A DNA stretch of 64,000 bases from Pseudomonadota bacterium (GTDB lineage Bacteria > Pseudomonadota > Alphaproteobacteria > Kiloniellales > JACOMY01), in the NCBI GenBank assembly GCA_029781795.1, contig JAKOWB010000231.1:29459-93458 (forward strand), in the 5' to 3' direction. The notes under the pieces were generated by a model, which saw only the letters and a program-made list of their open reading frames with translations, made no database searches and was not told the DNA's origin. Of the stretch, positions 1 to 9,002 are shown piece after piece. Positions within the stretch are counted from its first letter, which is position 1; each line of letters opens with the position of its first letter. A program made the position numbers and the translations under genes.

Positions 1-1171
1 CCGGGCGCATGTTGCGCGCGCGATAGAGCTCCTCGTGCACCCAGGAGGCCTTGACCGCGGTGGGATAGGCCTCCAGCAGGCCGGCCTGGTTGTCGCCCTT
101 GGCCAGGGCATCCACCACGGCCTCGGCCGCCAGCATGCCGGTCTTCATCGCCGTGTGGCTGCCCTTGATCTTGGGCACGTTGAGGAAGCCGGCGGTGCAG
201 CCGATCAGCGCGCCGCCCGGGAAGATCAGCTTGGGGATCGACTGCAGCCCGCCCTCATTGAGCGCGCGCGCGCCATAGGAGATGCGCTTGCCGCCCTCGA
301 ACATCGGACGGATCTTCGGATGCGTCTTGAAGCGCTGGAACTCGTCGAAGGGCGAGAGGTGCGGGTTCTGGTAGTCGAGGCCGATGACGTAGCCGACATA
401 GGCCTGATGATCGTTCAGGTGATAGATGAAGGAACCGCCCCAGGTCTTGTTGTCCATCGGCCAGCCGGCCGTGTGCACCACCAGGCCCTCCTGGTGCTTG
501 GCGGGGTCGAGCTGCCACAGCTCCTTGATACCGATGCCATAGGTCTGCGGGTCGACGCCCTGGCGCAGGCCGAAGCGCGCCATGAGCTGCTTCGACAGGT
601 GGCCGCGGCAGCCCTCGGCGAAGAAGGTGTACCTGGCGCGCAGCTCCATGCCCGGGGTGTAGCGGTCGGTCTTCTCGCCGTCCTTGCCGATGCCCATGTC
701 GCCGGTGGCGACGCCGGTGACGCGGCCGTTCTCGTCGAACAGCACCTCGGCGGCGGCGAAGCCGGGATAGATCTCGACGCCCAGCGCCTCGGCCTGGCCC
801 GCCAGCCAGCGGCAGAGCAGGCCGAGCGAGATGATGTAGTTGCCGTGGTTGTGGGTCTGCGGCGGCAGCAGCCAGATCGGCACGTTGATGCCGCCCTTCT
901 GGGTCAGGAAGAGGAACTTCTCGTCCTTCACCGGCACGGTGACCGGCGCTTCCTTCTCCTTCCAGTCGGGGATCAGCTCGTTGAGGGCGCGCGGCTCCAG
1001 CACCGCGCCCGACAGGATGTGGGCGCCGACCTCGCTGCCCTTCTCGATCACGCAGACCGAGACCTCCTGTCCCTTCTCGGCCGCCACCTGCTTGGCGCGG
1101 ATCGCCGCGGCCAGGCCCGCGGGGCCGGCGCCGACGATCACCACGTCGTATTCCATGAACTCGCGTTCCAT
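1..1171 (-). CDS. Electron transfer flavoprotein-ubiquinone oxidoreductase (partial)
   Basis: Inner-membrane flavoprotein that passes electrons from reduced ETF (fatty-acid and amino-acid oxidation) to ubiquinone. About 390 N-terminal residues are visible; the C-terminus with the 4Fe-4S cysteines lies outside the window (family length about 550). The start ATG at 1171 gives MEREFMEYDVVIVGAGPAG, with the dinucleotide-binding GAGPAG loop at the N-terminus. Family blocks follow: SGAVLEPRALNELIPDW, then a ubiquinone-domain stretch containing GIGIKELW and GWPMDNKTWGGSF. Loss of the 3' part is only due to the window edge. The assignment is secure from the combined motifs. Confidence 0.93.
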   Translation of the reverse strand, partial: MEREFMEYDVVIVGAGPAGLAAAIRAKQVAAEKGQEVSVCVIEKGSEVGAHILSGAVLEPRALNELIPDWKEKEAPVTVPVKDEKFLFLTQKGGINVPIWLLPPQTHNHGNYIISLGLLCRWLAGQAEALGVEIYPGFAAAEVLFDENGRVTGVATGDMGIGKDGEKTDRYTPGMELRARYTFFAEGCRGHLSKQLMARFGLRQGVDPQTYGIGIKELWQLDPAKHQEGLVVHTAGWPMDNKTWGGSFIYHLNDHQAYVGYVIGLDYQNPHLSPFDEFQRFKTHPKIRPMFEGGKRISYGARALNEGGLQSIPKLIFPGGALIGCTAGFLNVPKIKGSHTAMKTGMLAAEAVVDALAKGDNQAGLLEAYPTAVKASWVHEELYRARNMRP

Positions 1172-1302
1172 CGACACGTCTCCTGCACCCCGGGGGCGGC
1201 TTCAGCGGACCGCCTTGCGCGGGCGCCACCATAGTAAAGGCCGCGCCGCAAAGCCACCGGCCAGCGCGCAAGCGACCAGCGCTGCGCCGCCTGCGCCGCG
1301 CC

Positions 1303-1878
1303 TCAGGGGGTCAGTGCCTGCTGGTTGGCCGCCAGCCAGTCCCGGGCCGGCTGGAAATCCTGCGCCGCGGCCAGCCGGATCCAGGAAAGGCCCTTCTCGC
1401 GGTCGGCAATGATGCCCTGTCCGGCGAGATAGCAGAGGCCAAGGCTGAACTGGCTGGGGGCGAAACCGGCCTCCGCCGCCAGCAGGTAGAGCCTGAGCGC
1501 GTGGCCCAGGTCCTGTTTCACCACCTGTCCCTCGGCATAGAGCGCGGCGATGTTGTGTACCGCCGGCAGGTAGCCGGCCTCCGCCGCCTGGCGGTAGAGC
1601 GCCAGGCCCTCCTCGCCCGCGCCTGCCTTGAGCAGGGCGCGGCCCAGTTGGAAGGCCACGCGCGGCTGGTCCGGCCAGCGTGCCAGGTCGTCGCGGCAGG
1701 CGGCAACGGCCGCGGCCGCGTCGAGCGCCTGATAGGAGACGCCGGGCGCCAGGCGGGCGGGATCGTAGGGGCTGGCGGCGAGGCGGTCGCAGTCGGTCGC
1801 CTCCCCCGCCCAGGCAGGCATGACCAGACCGCTGCACACGATGGCAATCGCGCCGACTCGCCTGCTGCGTGCAGGCAT
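1303..1878 (-). CDS. Secreted Sel1-repeat (TPR-like) protein
   Basis: 191 residues with an N-terminal signal peptide (basic MPARSRR, then a hydrophobic stretch ending near PAWAGEA), so probably periplasmic. The body holds Sel1-like repeats: LYRQAAEAGYLPAVHNIAALY, then LYLLAAEAGFAPSQFSLGLCY, then a partial repeat ending WIRLAAAQDFQPA. Such repeats form protein-interaction solenoids; no enzymatic motif is visible. It lies downstream of nothing on its own strand, and its start is 33 bp from the divergent UDG start, so the two probably share a short promoter region. The specific partner is unknown. Confidence 0.75.
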   Translation of the reverse strand: MPARSRRVGAIAIVCSGLVMPAWAGEATDCDRLAASPYDPARLAPGVSYQALDAAAAVAACRDDLARWPDQPRVAFQLGRALLKAGAGEEGLALYRQAAEAGYLPAVHNIAALYAEGQVVKQDLGHALRLYLLAAEAGFAPSQFSLGLCYLAGQGIIADREKGLSWIRLAAAQDFQPARDWLAANQQALTP

Positions 1879-1911
1879 GGCGGCACTCTAGGCGCGTGCT
1901 AGAGTCGCGTC

Positions 1912-2754
1912 ATGCGGAATGCGACTGACAACGCGGAAGCCCTGGCCTGGCTGGCCTGGCAGGTGGAGATGGGCGCCGACGAAGCCCTGCTCGACGCGCC
2001 GCGCGACCGCCTGTCCCAGCCGGCCCGGCCCATGCGCCAGACGGCGCCGAACCTCGCCTCCGCCACGGCACAGGCGACCGCCGCCGGCCCGCGCGAAGCG
2101 CCGCCGGTCTGGACGCCCGAGGCGACGCGCCTGGTCAGCAACGACGAGGCCCTGGCCTCGGCCCGCGCGCTGGCGGCCGGTGCGAACACGCTGGAGGAGC
2201 TGAAGGCCGCGCTCGGCCGCTTCGAAGGCTGCGACCTGAAGAAGACGGCCACCAACCTGGTCTTCGCCGACGGCAACCCGGCCAGCCGCGTGATGCTGAT
2301 CGGCGAGGCGCCGGGCGCGGACGAGGACCGCCAGGGCAGGCCTTTCGTCGGCGTCTCCGGCCAGCTGCTCGACCGCATGTTGGGCGCCATCGGCCTGGAC
2401 CGTGGGAGCGCCTACATCACCAACATCCTGTTCTGGCGCCCGCCCGGCAACCGCACGCCGACGCCGGCGGAGGTCGCCGCCTGCCTGCCCTTCGTCGAGC
2501 GCCACATCGCCCTGGTGGAGCCGACGCACCTGCTGCTGCTGGGGGCGCTCGCTTCGAAGACCCTGACCGCCTCCAACGACGGCATCCTGAAGCTGCGCGG
2601 CCGCTGGTTCGAGCTGCAGCCGCTCGGCAGCCCGGCGCCGATCCCTTCGCTGGCGACGCTGCACCCGGCCTACCTGCTCCGGCAGCCGGCGCAGAAGCGC
2701 CTCGCCTGGCGCGATCTCCTCAGCTTCCGCGTGGCGTTGGACAAGCGGCCGTGA
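1912..2754 (+). CDS. Family 4-type uracil-DNA glycosylase
   Basis: Removes uracil from DNA in base excision repair. 280 residues: a variable N-terminal region (about 1-95), then the UDG fold. Motif 1 reads [17 protein letters not shown], which matches the family 4 pattern, and motif 2 is [17 protein letters not shown] follows the central strand. Of the four Fe-S cysteines of classical family 4 enzymes only two positions are cysteine (GCDLKK and AACLPF); the other two are F/E and W (FWRPPGNR). I recall the same change in alphaproteobacterial homologues. It overlaps the next gene by 4 bases (GTGA), so the two are translationally coupled. Confidence 0.88.
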   Translation: MRNATDNAEALAWLAWQVEMGADEALLDAPRDRLSQPARPMRQTAPNLASATAQATAAGPREAPPVWTPEATRLVSNDEALASARALAAGANTLEELKAALGRFEGCDLKKTATNLVFADGNPASRVMLIGEAPGADEDRQGRPFVGVSGQLLDRMLGAIGLDRGSAYITNILFWRPPGNRTPTPAEVAACLPFVERHIALVEPTHLLLLGALASKTLTASNDGILKLRGRWFELQPLGSPAPIPSLATLHPAYLLRQPAQKRLAWRDLLSFRVALDKRP

Positions 2755-3689
2755 GACTGCCCTGGCGCCGCGGGCGCGCCGGCGAAGCGGTGCTGCTGCT
2801 CTGCTTCGCGCTGAACGAAGACTTCCTGTCGCATCAGCTCTTCCCCGAGGCCAGGCGCCTGCGGGTCGGCCCTGAGAGTCGGGCCGGCGACCTGGTTGCC
2901 GCGATTCCGCCCGCCTGCCGCCTGGCGGTCCAATGCCTCAATCTGACCGAGCCGCGCCGCCTGCTGCCGCTCGACAGCCCGCTACGCCAGGCGCTCGCCC
3001 GGCGTGGCATCAGGCTGCTGAACGGCGGCCTGGAGAGCCACGCCAAGCGGGACCTGCATGCCTTGTTGCGTAGCCTCGGCCTGCCCTGCTCTGCCGCGCC
3101 GCCCGCGGGTCCGCCCGAAGAACTGCTGATCGTCAAGGCCAACCAGAACAGCGGCGCCCTGGTCGAGCGCGGCCTGGCGCCGGCGGAGCGCGGCCGGCTC
3201 GGCCTCGACGCGGTCCCGGACCACGTGCCGCACTATGCTACCTATCCCGTGCTGCCACGGCATGCCGTGCCGGCGGCCTGGTTCGCCGACCCGTTCCTGG
3301 CGGTCGAACGCTTCCTGCGCGGTTTTCCCAGCGCTTCCTATCGCTACTTCGTCGCGGGCCGGCATGTCATGATCCATGTCCGCGCATCCGAGGCCAGGGT
3401 GATCCGGGGCGACAACAGCACGCTGACGCACCGGGCGGCACTGGTCCGGAGGGGCGCGGGCTGGGCCGGCGAACTGCCGCCCGATGCTCATCTGCCCCAG
3501 GTGCTGGAGGTCGGCTGGCAGGTCGCCCGGGCGGCTGGACTGGAGTTGGGCGCGCTCGATGTCGTCGTGGACGAGACGGGCCAGGCGCACGTCCTCGACA
3601 TCAACTCGACCCCCTACCTGCAGCCGGGGGTCGACTTCGGAGCGGAACTGCTGCCGCACCTGCGGGCTGGCATACAATTCCAGTCTTGA
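2751..3689 (+). CDS. ATP-grasp-like protein of unknown substrate
   Basis: 312 residues starting at a GTG that overlaps the UDG stop (GTGA). The C-terminal half looks like an ATP-grasp/RimK-type fold: a lysine strand ([13 protein letters not shown]), an [12 protein letters not shown] strand, then [25 protein letters not shown], where D and N would bind metal-ATP. These enzymes usually make carboxylate-amine or peptide bonds. The N-terminal third has no recognisable family. No signal peptide is visible, so it is probably cytosolic. The coupling to UDG may reflect shared expression only; the substrate cannot be read from the sequence. Confidence 0.6.
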   Translation: MRLPWRRGRAGEAVLLLCFALNEDFLSHQLFPEARRLRVGPESRAGDLVAAIPPACRLAVQCLNLTEPRRLLPLDSPLRQALARRGIRLLNGGLESHAKRDLHALLRSLGLPCSAAPPAGPPEELLIVKANQNSGALVERGLAPAERGRLGLDAVPDHVPHYATYPVLPRHAVPAAWFADPFLAVERFLRGFPSASYRYFVAGRHVMIHVRASEARVIRGDNSTLTHRAALVRRGAGWAGELPPDAHLPQVLEVGWQVARAAGLELGALDVVVDETGQAHVLDINSTPYLQPGVDFGAELLPHLRAGIQFQS

Positions 3690-3897
3690 GCGGTCGACAC
3701 CCACAGCATCTTGTGAGCCAGCGCCGGTTCACCGCTACATAGGCTTGCCCGCGGACCGCCGCCGGGCCCTCGGGGCGGCGCTGCCTTACGCCGAATTGCC
3801 GTGCAAGGCCAAGCCTTTGGCGCTGTTTGCTTGCCCAGGATAGGGTCTTTCGCTACCGTCCCGTCCGGGTGTCCAACGCTGGGGAAAGGGGTCGGGC

Positions 3898-5742
3898 ATG
3901 GGGGGTGCTTTTGATCGCCCGCGACGCGGCCTTGCCCTCGCGCGCCGACAGGTGCTGCTGGGCGGCCTCGCCGCGCTGCCGCTGCTGCTGGCACTGCGCC
4001 GCGGAACGGCGCTGGCGGACCAGTTCGCTGTCGAGCAGGTTTCCATCGGCAACCAGGGCCTGCCCGAGATCCTGAGCGAGGCCGACGCGCAGCTCTATCG
4101 CCAGGTCTTCGCGCTGCAGGACGCCGGCGGCTTCGGCAAGGCCGACAAACTGATCGCCGGGATCGAGAACCGCTGCCTCATGGGCCATGTGCTCGCGCAG
4201 CGCTACCTGCATCCAACGGCCTATTCGTCCAAGTTCGCCGAGCTGAAGGCCTGGCTGAAGGACTACGCCACGCTGCCCGAGGCCGAGCGCATCTACGAGC
4301 TGGCGCAGAAGAAGAAGAAGGGCAGCAAGAAGGAGCTGCAGGCGCCGATCATCAGCAAGGCCAGCCTTTCGGGACCCGGCTATGCCTCGATCCGGCCCTA
4401 CGTCTCGCCACTGCAGCGCAGCGCCGCGACCAAGGCGCGGGTCGCCGACCTCAAGGGCCAGATCAAGCGCCTAGTGAAGGACGACAAGGAGACCAAGGCG
4501 CTGGCGCTGATCGAAAGCAAGGAGGTCCAGCGCCTCTTCGATGCCGTGGAGGTCGACCAGTCCTATGCCCTGGTGGCGCAGTCCTGGTTCTACGACGGTG
4601 CCGAGGACAAGGCGCTGGAGATCGCCGGCCCGGCCGGCGACCGGAGCGGCGCCGACGTGCCGCTGGCCAACTGGATCGCCGGCCTTTCGGCCTGGCGGCT
4701 GGAGGACTTCGGCCGCGCCGCGCATCATTTCGAGCGTGTGGCGCTCAGCGACCGGGTGAACGGCTGGCTGGCCGCCGGCGGCGCCTACTGGGCGGCGCGC
4801 GCGCACCTGCGCCGGCGCGACCCGGCGGAGATGAGCTACTGGCTCTCGCTGGCCGCCGAATACCCGCGCACCTTCTATGGCCTGCTGGCGCGCGAGGCGC
4901 TGGGCCTGAAGACCGAGTTCGACTTCCGCACCTTCCAGCTCACCCAGTCGGGGCTGCGCCAGCTCGCCGCCTCGCCGGCGGGCTCGCGCGCGGTCGCGCT
5001 GCTGCAGGTCGGGCAAAGCGACCTGGCCGAGCAGGAACTGCTGCTGCTGGAATCCTGGGACAGCGGCGACATCGCCGAGGTACTCCTGGCCATCGCCGAC
5101 CAGGGCCACCTGGCGCGCTTCGCCTTCCGCCTGGCCAACCGCCTGGCCGACAGCGACGGCAACAACCGCAGCGGCAAGCCGCTGCTGGCGGCGCTCTATC
5201 CCGTGCCCTACTGGCAGCCCGAGGGCGGCTATGTGGTCGACCGGGCGCTGGTCTTCGCGCTGATCCGGCAGGAATCGGCTTTCGATCCCGACGCCAAGAG
5301 CCACGCCGGCGCCCGCGGCCTGATGCAGATCATGCCGCGCACCGCCAGCTACGTGGCCGGCGATTCCTCGCTGAAAGGCTCGGGCAAGGACGCGCTCTAC
5401 GATCCCGAGCTGAACCTGCGCCTGGGGCAGGAGTACCTGCTGCACCTCATGTCGCTGTCCGAGGTGGGCGACAACCTCTTCCGGCTGGCCGCGGCCTACA
5501 ACGGCGGGCCCGGCAACGTCATCAAGTGGCAGCGCGAGACCAAGTTCGCCGGCGACCCGCTGCTGTTCATCGAATCGATCCCGATTTCCGAGACCCGCGA
5601 CTATGTCGAGCGGGTGCTGGCCAACCTCTGGATCTATCAGGCGCGGCTGCAGCAAGACACCCCGTCGCTGGCGGAAATCGCCAACGGCGACTGGCCCCGC
5701 TACCATCCCATGGATGCCCGCCAGGCCAAGGTGACGAACTAG
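3898..5742 (+). CDS. Soluble lytic murein transglycosylase (Slt70 type)
   Basis: Periplasmic enzyme that cleaves peptidoglycan glycan strands to 1,6-anhydro-muropeptides. 614 residues: an exported N-terminus with an RRQVLLGG pattern that could be Tat-type, a long superhelical region (about 40-430), and a C-terminal SLT domain (about 440-560). Catalytic Glu459 lies in IRQESAFDP; ARGLMQIMP and AAAYNGGPGN are the other SLT motifs. The ATG at 3898 follows GGGGAAAGGGG. It is followed after 26 bp by moaB. The 208 bp upstream (3690-3897) hold no gene. Confidence 0.93.
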   Translation: MGGAFDRPRRGLALARRQVLLGGLAALPLLLALRRGTALADQFAVEQVSIGNQGLPEILSEADAQLYRQVFALQDAGGFGKADKLIAGIENRCLMGHVLAQRYLHPTAYSSKFAELKAWLKDYATLPEAERIYELAQKKKKGSKKELQAPIISKASLSGPGYASIRPYVSPLQRSAATKARVADLKGQIKRLVKDDKETKALALIESKEVQRLFDAVEVDQSYALVAQSWFYDGAEDKALEIAGPAGDRSGADVPLANWIAGLSAWRLEDFGRAAHHFERVALSDRVNGWLAAGGAYWAARAHLRRRDPAEMSYWLSLAAEYPRTFYGLLAREALGLKTEFDFRTFQLTQSGLRQLAASPAGSRAVALLQVGQSDLAEQELLLLESWDSGDIAEVLLAIADQGHLARFAFRLANRLADSDGNNRSGKPLLAALYPVPYWQPEGGYVVDRALVFALIRQESAFDPDAKSHAGARGLMQIMPRTASYVAGDSSLKGSGKDALYDPELNLRLGQEYLLHLMSLSEVGDNLFRLAAAYNGGPGNVIKWQRETKFAGDPLLFIESIPISETRDYVERVLANLWIYQARLQQDTPSLAEIANGDWPRYHPMDARQAKVTN

Positions 5743-5768
5743 GGCGGGCGCCTTCGGGAGAGTCCGCC

Positions 5769-6305
5769 ATGCCGATCGACGAGACCCGGCGCCTGCTGCC
5801 GGTCAACATCGCCGTCCTCACCGTCTCGGATACTCGCGACCTCGCGAGCGACCGCTCCGGCCAGACGCTGGTCGAGCTGATCGAGCGCGACGGCCACCGC
5901 GTCGTCTCGCGCGAGATCGTCAAGGACGAGGTGCCGGCGATCGAGTCCCGCCTCAGGGCCTATATCCTGGACGCGGCGATCGACTGCGTGATCTCCACCG
6001 GCGGCACCGGCATCACCGGGCGCGATGTCACGCCCGAAGCCTTCGAGCGGGTACTGGAAAAGAAGATCGAGGGCTTCGGCGAGCTGTTCCGCTGGATCAG
6101 CTACCAGAAGATCAAGACCTCGACGATCCAGAGCCGCGCGGTCGGCGGCGTCGCCAACGGCACCTACCTCTTCGCCCTGCCCGGCTCGCCCGGCGCCTGC
6201 AAGGACGGCTGGGAGGAGATCCTGAAGTTCCAGCTCGACAGCCGCTGGCGCCCCTGCAACCTGGTCGAGCTCATGCCGCGGCTGAAGGAGCATCTGAAGG
6301 GCTAG
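5769..6305 (+). CDS. moaB: Molybdenum cofactor biosynthesis protein MoaB
   Basis: MoaB/Mog-family protein for molybdopterin adenylylation in molybdenum cofactor synthesis; cytosolic. 178 residues, a normal length. The family signature VISTGGTGITGRDVTPEA (substrate-binding loop) and ALPGSPGACKDGW near the C-terminus are both present. The ATG at 5769 is chosen because of GGGAG a few bases upstream and because MPIDETRRLLPVNIAVLTVSDT aligns with the usual MoaB start. Same strand and close behind the transglycosylase gene. Confidence 0.93.
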   Translation: MPIDETRRLLPVNIAVLTVSDTRDLASDRSGQTLVELIERDGHRVVSREIVKDEVPAIESRLRAYILDAAIDCVISTGGTGITGRDVTPEAFERVLEKKIEGFGELFRWISYQKIKTSTIQSRAVGGVANGTYLFALPGSPGACKDGWEEILKFQLDSRWRPCNLVELMPRLKEHLKG

Positions 6306-6808
6306 GCCCGGAAGGACCAGGCAGGACGCCTGGGGGCCGGCTCGGCGGCGAGCCGGCGCCGGTCCCCCTCAGAACCGTCGCCAAGCTCGCCGCCAACCGC
6401 CGGTGCAGTGGCCGCAAAGGGCCCCCCTCCGTCCAGCGAGCGAGCGCCTCGACAGGCCCCCGAGGGGGCGCAAGGCACTGTCGCAGCACCGCTTTCCCGA
6501 TCGAAAGGGCGCCACCTGGAGAGTCTGCGGTCAGCCTACCCCGGTAAGTGTCCACTTCTCGTCGTTTTCTACCGCTCAAGCGACAGTCGCCGCATCTCTG
6601 CATCACTGTGGCAAAAATGCGTGCCCATACAATCCAGCCTGATTTGTTCCTGAAAAATCCTGCCGTGAGAACGCGACTCGGCGACTCCCAACATCTGCGG
6701 CATCAATCGCGCACAGCCGACTAATTGTGGTGCGATTGTGGCGGCACCGCAGCGATCCATCCGGTCGTTGATCTTGTTTTGTTCTCTTGATCGCGCTAGC
6801 GTCGCGTT
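6306..6808. other. Intergenic region without a recognised gene
   Basis: About 500 bp between moaB and the radical SAM gene. No tRNA, riboswitch or conserved protein was recognised. The G+C falls clearly in the last 250 bp. A short hairpin CTTTC-CCGATC-GAAAG lies near 6490, and two GANTC sites lie close together near 6675-6690. The stretch just before 6809 is AT-richer (TTGATCTTGTTTTG) and may hold the promoter of the radical SAM gene. Confidence 0.4.
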
Positions 6809-7909
6809 ATGGTCGACGCACCTTTCAGACAACGGGCGCGCAAGGGACGCGGTTCCCTGTCGAACGCCAGCGGACGCTTCGAGCCCACGACTCGGGAGGC
6901 GGCGGACGACGGCTGGGAGAATCGCGGCCAGAGCAACGCCGACGACGAGGCGCTGCCGGTGCTGCGCACCTTCGTCGGCATCGACAAGGCGCGCCAGGTC
7001 ATCACCCGCAACGACAGCCCGGACCTCAACTTCGACCGCTCGATCAATCCCTACCGGGGCTGCGAGCACGGCTGCGTCTACTGCTTCGCCCGGCCGAGCC
7101 ACGCCTACCTGGGGCTCTCGCCGGGCCTGGACTTCGAAAGCAGGCTCTTCGCCAAGCCCGACGCCGACCAGCTTCTGAGCGCCGAGCTGGCCAAGCCCGG
7201 CTACAAGGTCGCGACCCTGGCGCTCGGCACCAACACCGACCCCTACCAGCCGGTGGAGCGGCGGCACGAGATCACGCGGAAGATCCTGGCGGTGCTGGCG
7301 GAGACGAAGCACCCGGTCTCCATCGTCACCAAGAGCGACCTGGTGCTGCGCGACCTCGACATCCTGGCGCCCATGGCCAAGCAGGGCCTGGCCACGGTCA
7401 TGCTCTCGGTCACCACGCTGGACGGCAAGCTGGCACGGATCATGGAGCCGCGCGCCACGGCGCCAGCCAAGCGCCTGGCAGCCATCGCCCAGCTCAACGC
7501 CGCTGGCGTGCCGGCCGGCGTGCTCTTCGCCCCGGTCATCCCGGCGATCAACGACCACGAGATGGAGAAGGTGGTGGAGGCCGCGGCGGCGCGCGGCGCC
7601 ACCCGCGCCGGCTGGGTGCTGCTGCGCCTGCCGCTGGAGATCAAGCAGCTCTTCGAGGAGTGGCTGGAGGCGCACTTCCCCGACCGCAAGCGCAAGGTGC
7701 TGGACCTGATCCGCCAGGCGCGCGGCGGGCGGCTCTACGACAGCCGCTTCGGCACGCGCCAGACCGGCGAGGGGGTCTATGCCCAGATGATCCAGACCCG
7801 CTTCCGCGCGCTGGAACGGCGCCTGCGCCTCGGCCACGACTACCGCGCGCTGGAGACCCGCCACTTCACGCCGCCGCCGCCCGATGTGCGGCAGATGAGG
7901 CTGTTCTGA
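6809..7909 (+). CDS. PA0069-family radical SAM protein
   Basis: 366 residues. The radical SAM Cys motif CX3CX2C is seen as GCEHGCVYCFARP (near residue 90), which binds the 4Fe-4S cluster that cleaves S-adenosylmethionine. It is followed by SHAYLGLSPGLDFES, typical of the PA0069/SplB-like group, and by ALGTNTDPYQPVE and IVTKSDLVLRD. The substrate of this family is not established. The gene stands alone on its strand after a 500-bp gap, with its own likely promoter. It converges on the NIPSNAP gene with a 12-bp gap. Confidence 0.87.
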   Translation: MVDAPFRQRARKGRGSLSNASGRFEPTTREAADDGWENRGQSNADDEALPVLRTFVGIDKARQVITRNDSPDLNFDRSINPYRGCEHGCVYCFARPSHAYLGLSPGLDFESRLFAKPDADQLLSAELAKPGYKVATLALGTNTDPYQPVERRHEITRKILAVLAETKHPVSIVTKSDLVLRDLDILAPMAKQGLATVMLSVTTLDGKLARIMEPRATAPAKRLAAIAQLNAAGVPAGVLFAPVIPAINDHEMEKVVEAAAARGATRAGWVLLRLPLEIKQLFEEWLEAHFPDRKRKVLDLIRQARGGRLYDSRFGTRQTGEGVYAQMIQTRFRALERRLRLGHDYRALETRHFTPPPPDVRQMRLF

Positions 7910-7921
7910 GCAGGGCGCACG

Positions 7922-8248
7922 CTACAGCGCCGGACCGTAGTCCAGGCCGCGCAGCACCCAGCCCTCGGTCGCGCCGGCCAGGGTGCCGTGCTCGGCCGCG
8001 GTGCGGCGCTTGATTTCGCTCCACTCGGGATCGGCCCGCAGGGCCTTCCAGGCGGCTTCGCGCGCCGCGTCGTCCGGCCAGGCCAGCAGGTAGACGAAGC
8101 GCGGCTTGCCGTCGATTTCGGTCTCCCAAAGCGCCAACGGGTTGAAGCCGTGGCGCTGGAACATGCGCAGCGCGTGGTCGCGGAAGCGCGCGTGGAAGGC
8201 CTCGCGCGTCTCGGGGAAGATCTCGTAGATGCGCAGCTCGTGGTGCAT
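7922..8248 (-). CDS. NIPSNAP family protein
   Basis: 108 residues from ATG 8248, chosen over an upstream in-frame start because MHHELRIYEIFPETREAF is the normal NIPSNAP N-terminus and GGAGAGG precedes it. The ferredoxin-like (dimeric alpha/beta barrel) pattern is visible: RIYEIFP at the start, then FVYLLAWPDDAAREAAWKALRADPEW. The biochemical role of bacterial members is unknown. A palindromic repeat lies immediately upstream. Confidence 0.8.
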   Translation of the reverse strand: MHHELRIYEIFPETREAFHARFRDHALRMFQRHGFNPLALWETEIDGKPRFVYLLAWPDDAAREAAWKALRADPEWSEIKRRTAAEHGTLAGATEGWVLRGLDYGPAL

Positions 8249-8283
8249 GGGGCCTCTCCTGGACGTCTGGCGCAGCAGAATAG

Positions 8284-8406
8284 CCCTCTCCCCGCGCACG
8301 GGGAGAGGGTTGGGTGACGGGCCCTTGCGAGCGCCCCGAAAGGCTGGGGCAAGAGCTGTGTCGACAGCTCCTCGCGCCGACCCTTTCCTCGTTTCCAGGG
8401 AGAGGG
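8284..8406. repeat. Double-hairpin palindromic element, copy 1
   Basis: A perfect 11-bp stem CCCTCTCCCCG/CGGGGAGAGGG with a CGCA loop lies at 8284-8309. A central hairpin GAGCTGT-GTCG-ACAGCTC lies at 8353-8370, and an imperfect hairpin of the same type (CCCTTTCC...GGGAGAGGG) closes the element at 8381-8406. A second, better preserved copy of this architecture is at 32369-32501. REP/MITE-like interspersed repeat between two minus-strand genes. Confidence 0.65.
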
Positions 8407-8426
8407 AGGACTGCCGTCGCTGTGTC

Positions 8427-8930
8427 CTAGTCGGCGAGGCGCAGTTCGGGCCAGGTGGCGAACCAGGGCTTGGCCGCCAGCCGCGCCTGGAACTCGGCCC
8501 GGCGCTCGCGGCCGCGCGGCGTCGGGCGCAGGGTCAGCGAGAAGAGGTCCTCGAGCCCGAACGGGGCGGCGAGGCTGAGGCTGTCGTCGGCCTCCAGCCG
8601 CACGCCGACCGCGGTCGGCGTCTCCAGCCAGAAGCACATGGACTCCAGCGAGGAAGCGTAGGGCCGATCGCCCTTGCCCAGATGCATGCGGGCCTGGTTG
8701 CGCACCTGCCAGGGCGGCCCCAGGGCCGCGTCCAGGGCCGCGTCGCGCTCCCGGGTCGCCGCGGCGGGGTCGCAATAGATCAGGTCGAGATCGACGCCGG
8801 CGCGGCTGCTGGCGCGGCCGGTCAGGTGGTCCCACACCAGCGCGCGAATCCAGCCGGCCGCCAGGTACCAGTCGGGCAGCGCCAGCGCCCGGGCACGCCG
8901 CAGCGCCGCCAGGGTGGGCGGATCGCTCAT
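8427..8930 (-). CDS. Nucleotidyltransferase family protein (NTP_transf_6/DUF925)
   Basis: 167 residues. ATG 8930 is chosen over the longer TTG start because GAGG sits 9 bases upstream. Motifs of this family: DWYLAAGWIRALVWDHL (GW in the nucleotide-binding turn), then GVDLDLIYCDP with the acidic pair expected to bind metal, and a C-terminal RRAEFQARLAAKPWFATWPEL. Family members resemble minimal nucleotidyltransferases but the substrate is not known. It is divergent from rnhB with a 72-bp gap. Confidence 0.82.
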   Translation of the reverse strand: MSDPPTLAALRRARALALPDWYLAAGWIRALVWDHLTGRASSRAGVDLDLIYCDPAAATRERDAALDAALGPPWQVRNQARMHLGKGDRPYASSLESMCFWLETPTAVGVRLEADDSLSLAAPFGLEDLFSLTLRPTPRGRERRAEFQARLAAKPWFATWPELRLAD

Positions 8931-9002
8931 CACCAGTTTCCTCAGGCTCTGCTCGAACAAGCGACTTCCCGGCAGGTGTCGGCGCCGCCTAGCCTAGAGC
9001 CC

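Noticed and set aside
6306..6808. tRNA or riboswitch in the gap
   Set aside because: No T-loop (GTTCGAATC type) or known riboswitch core was found on either strand.
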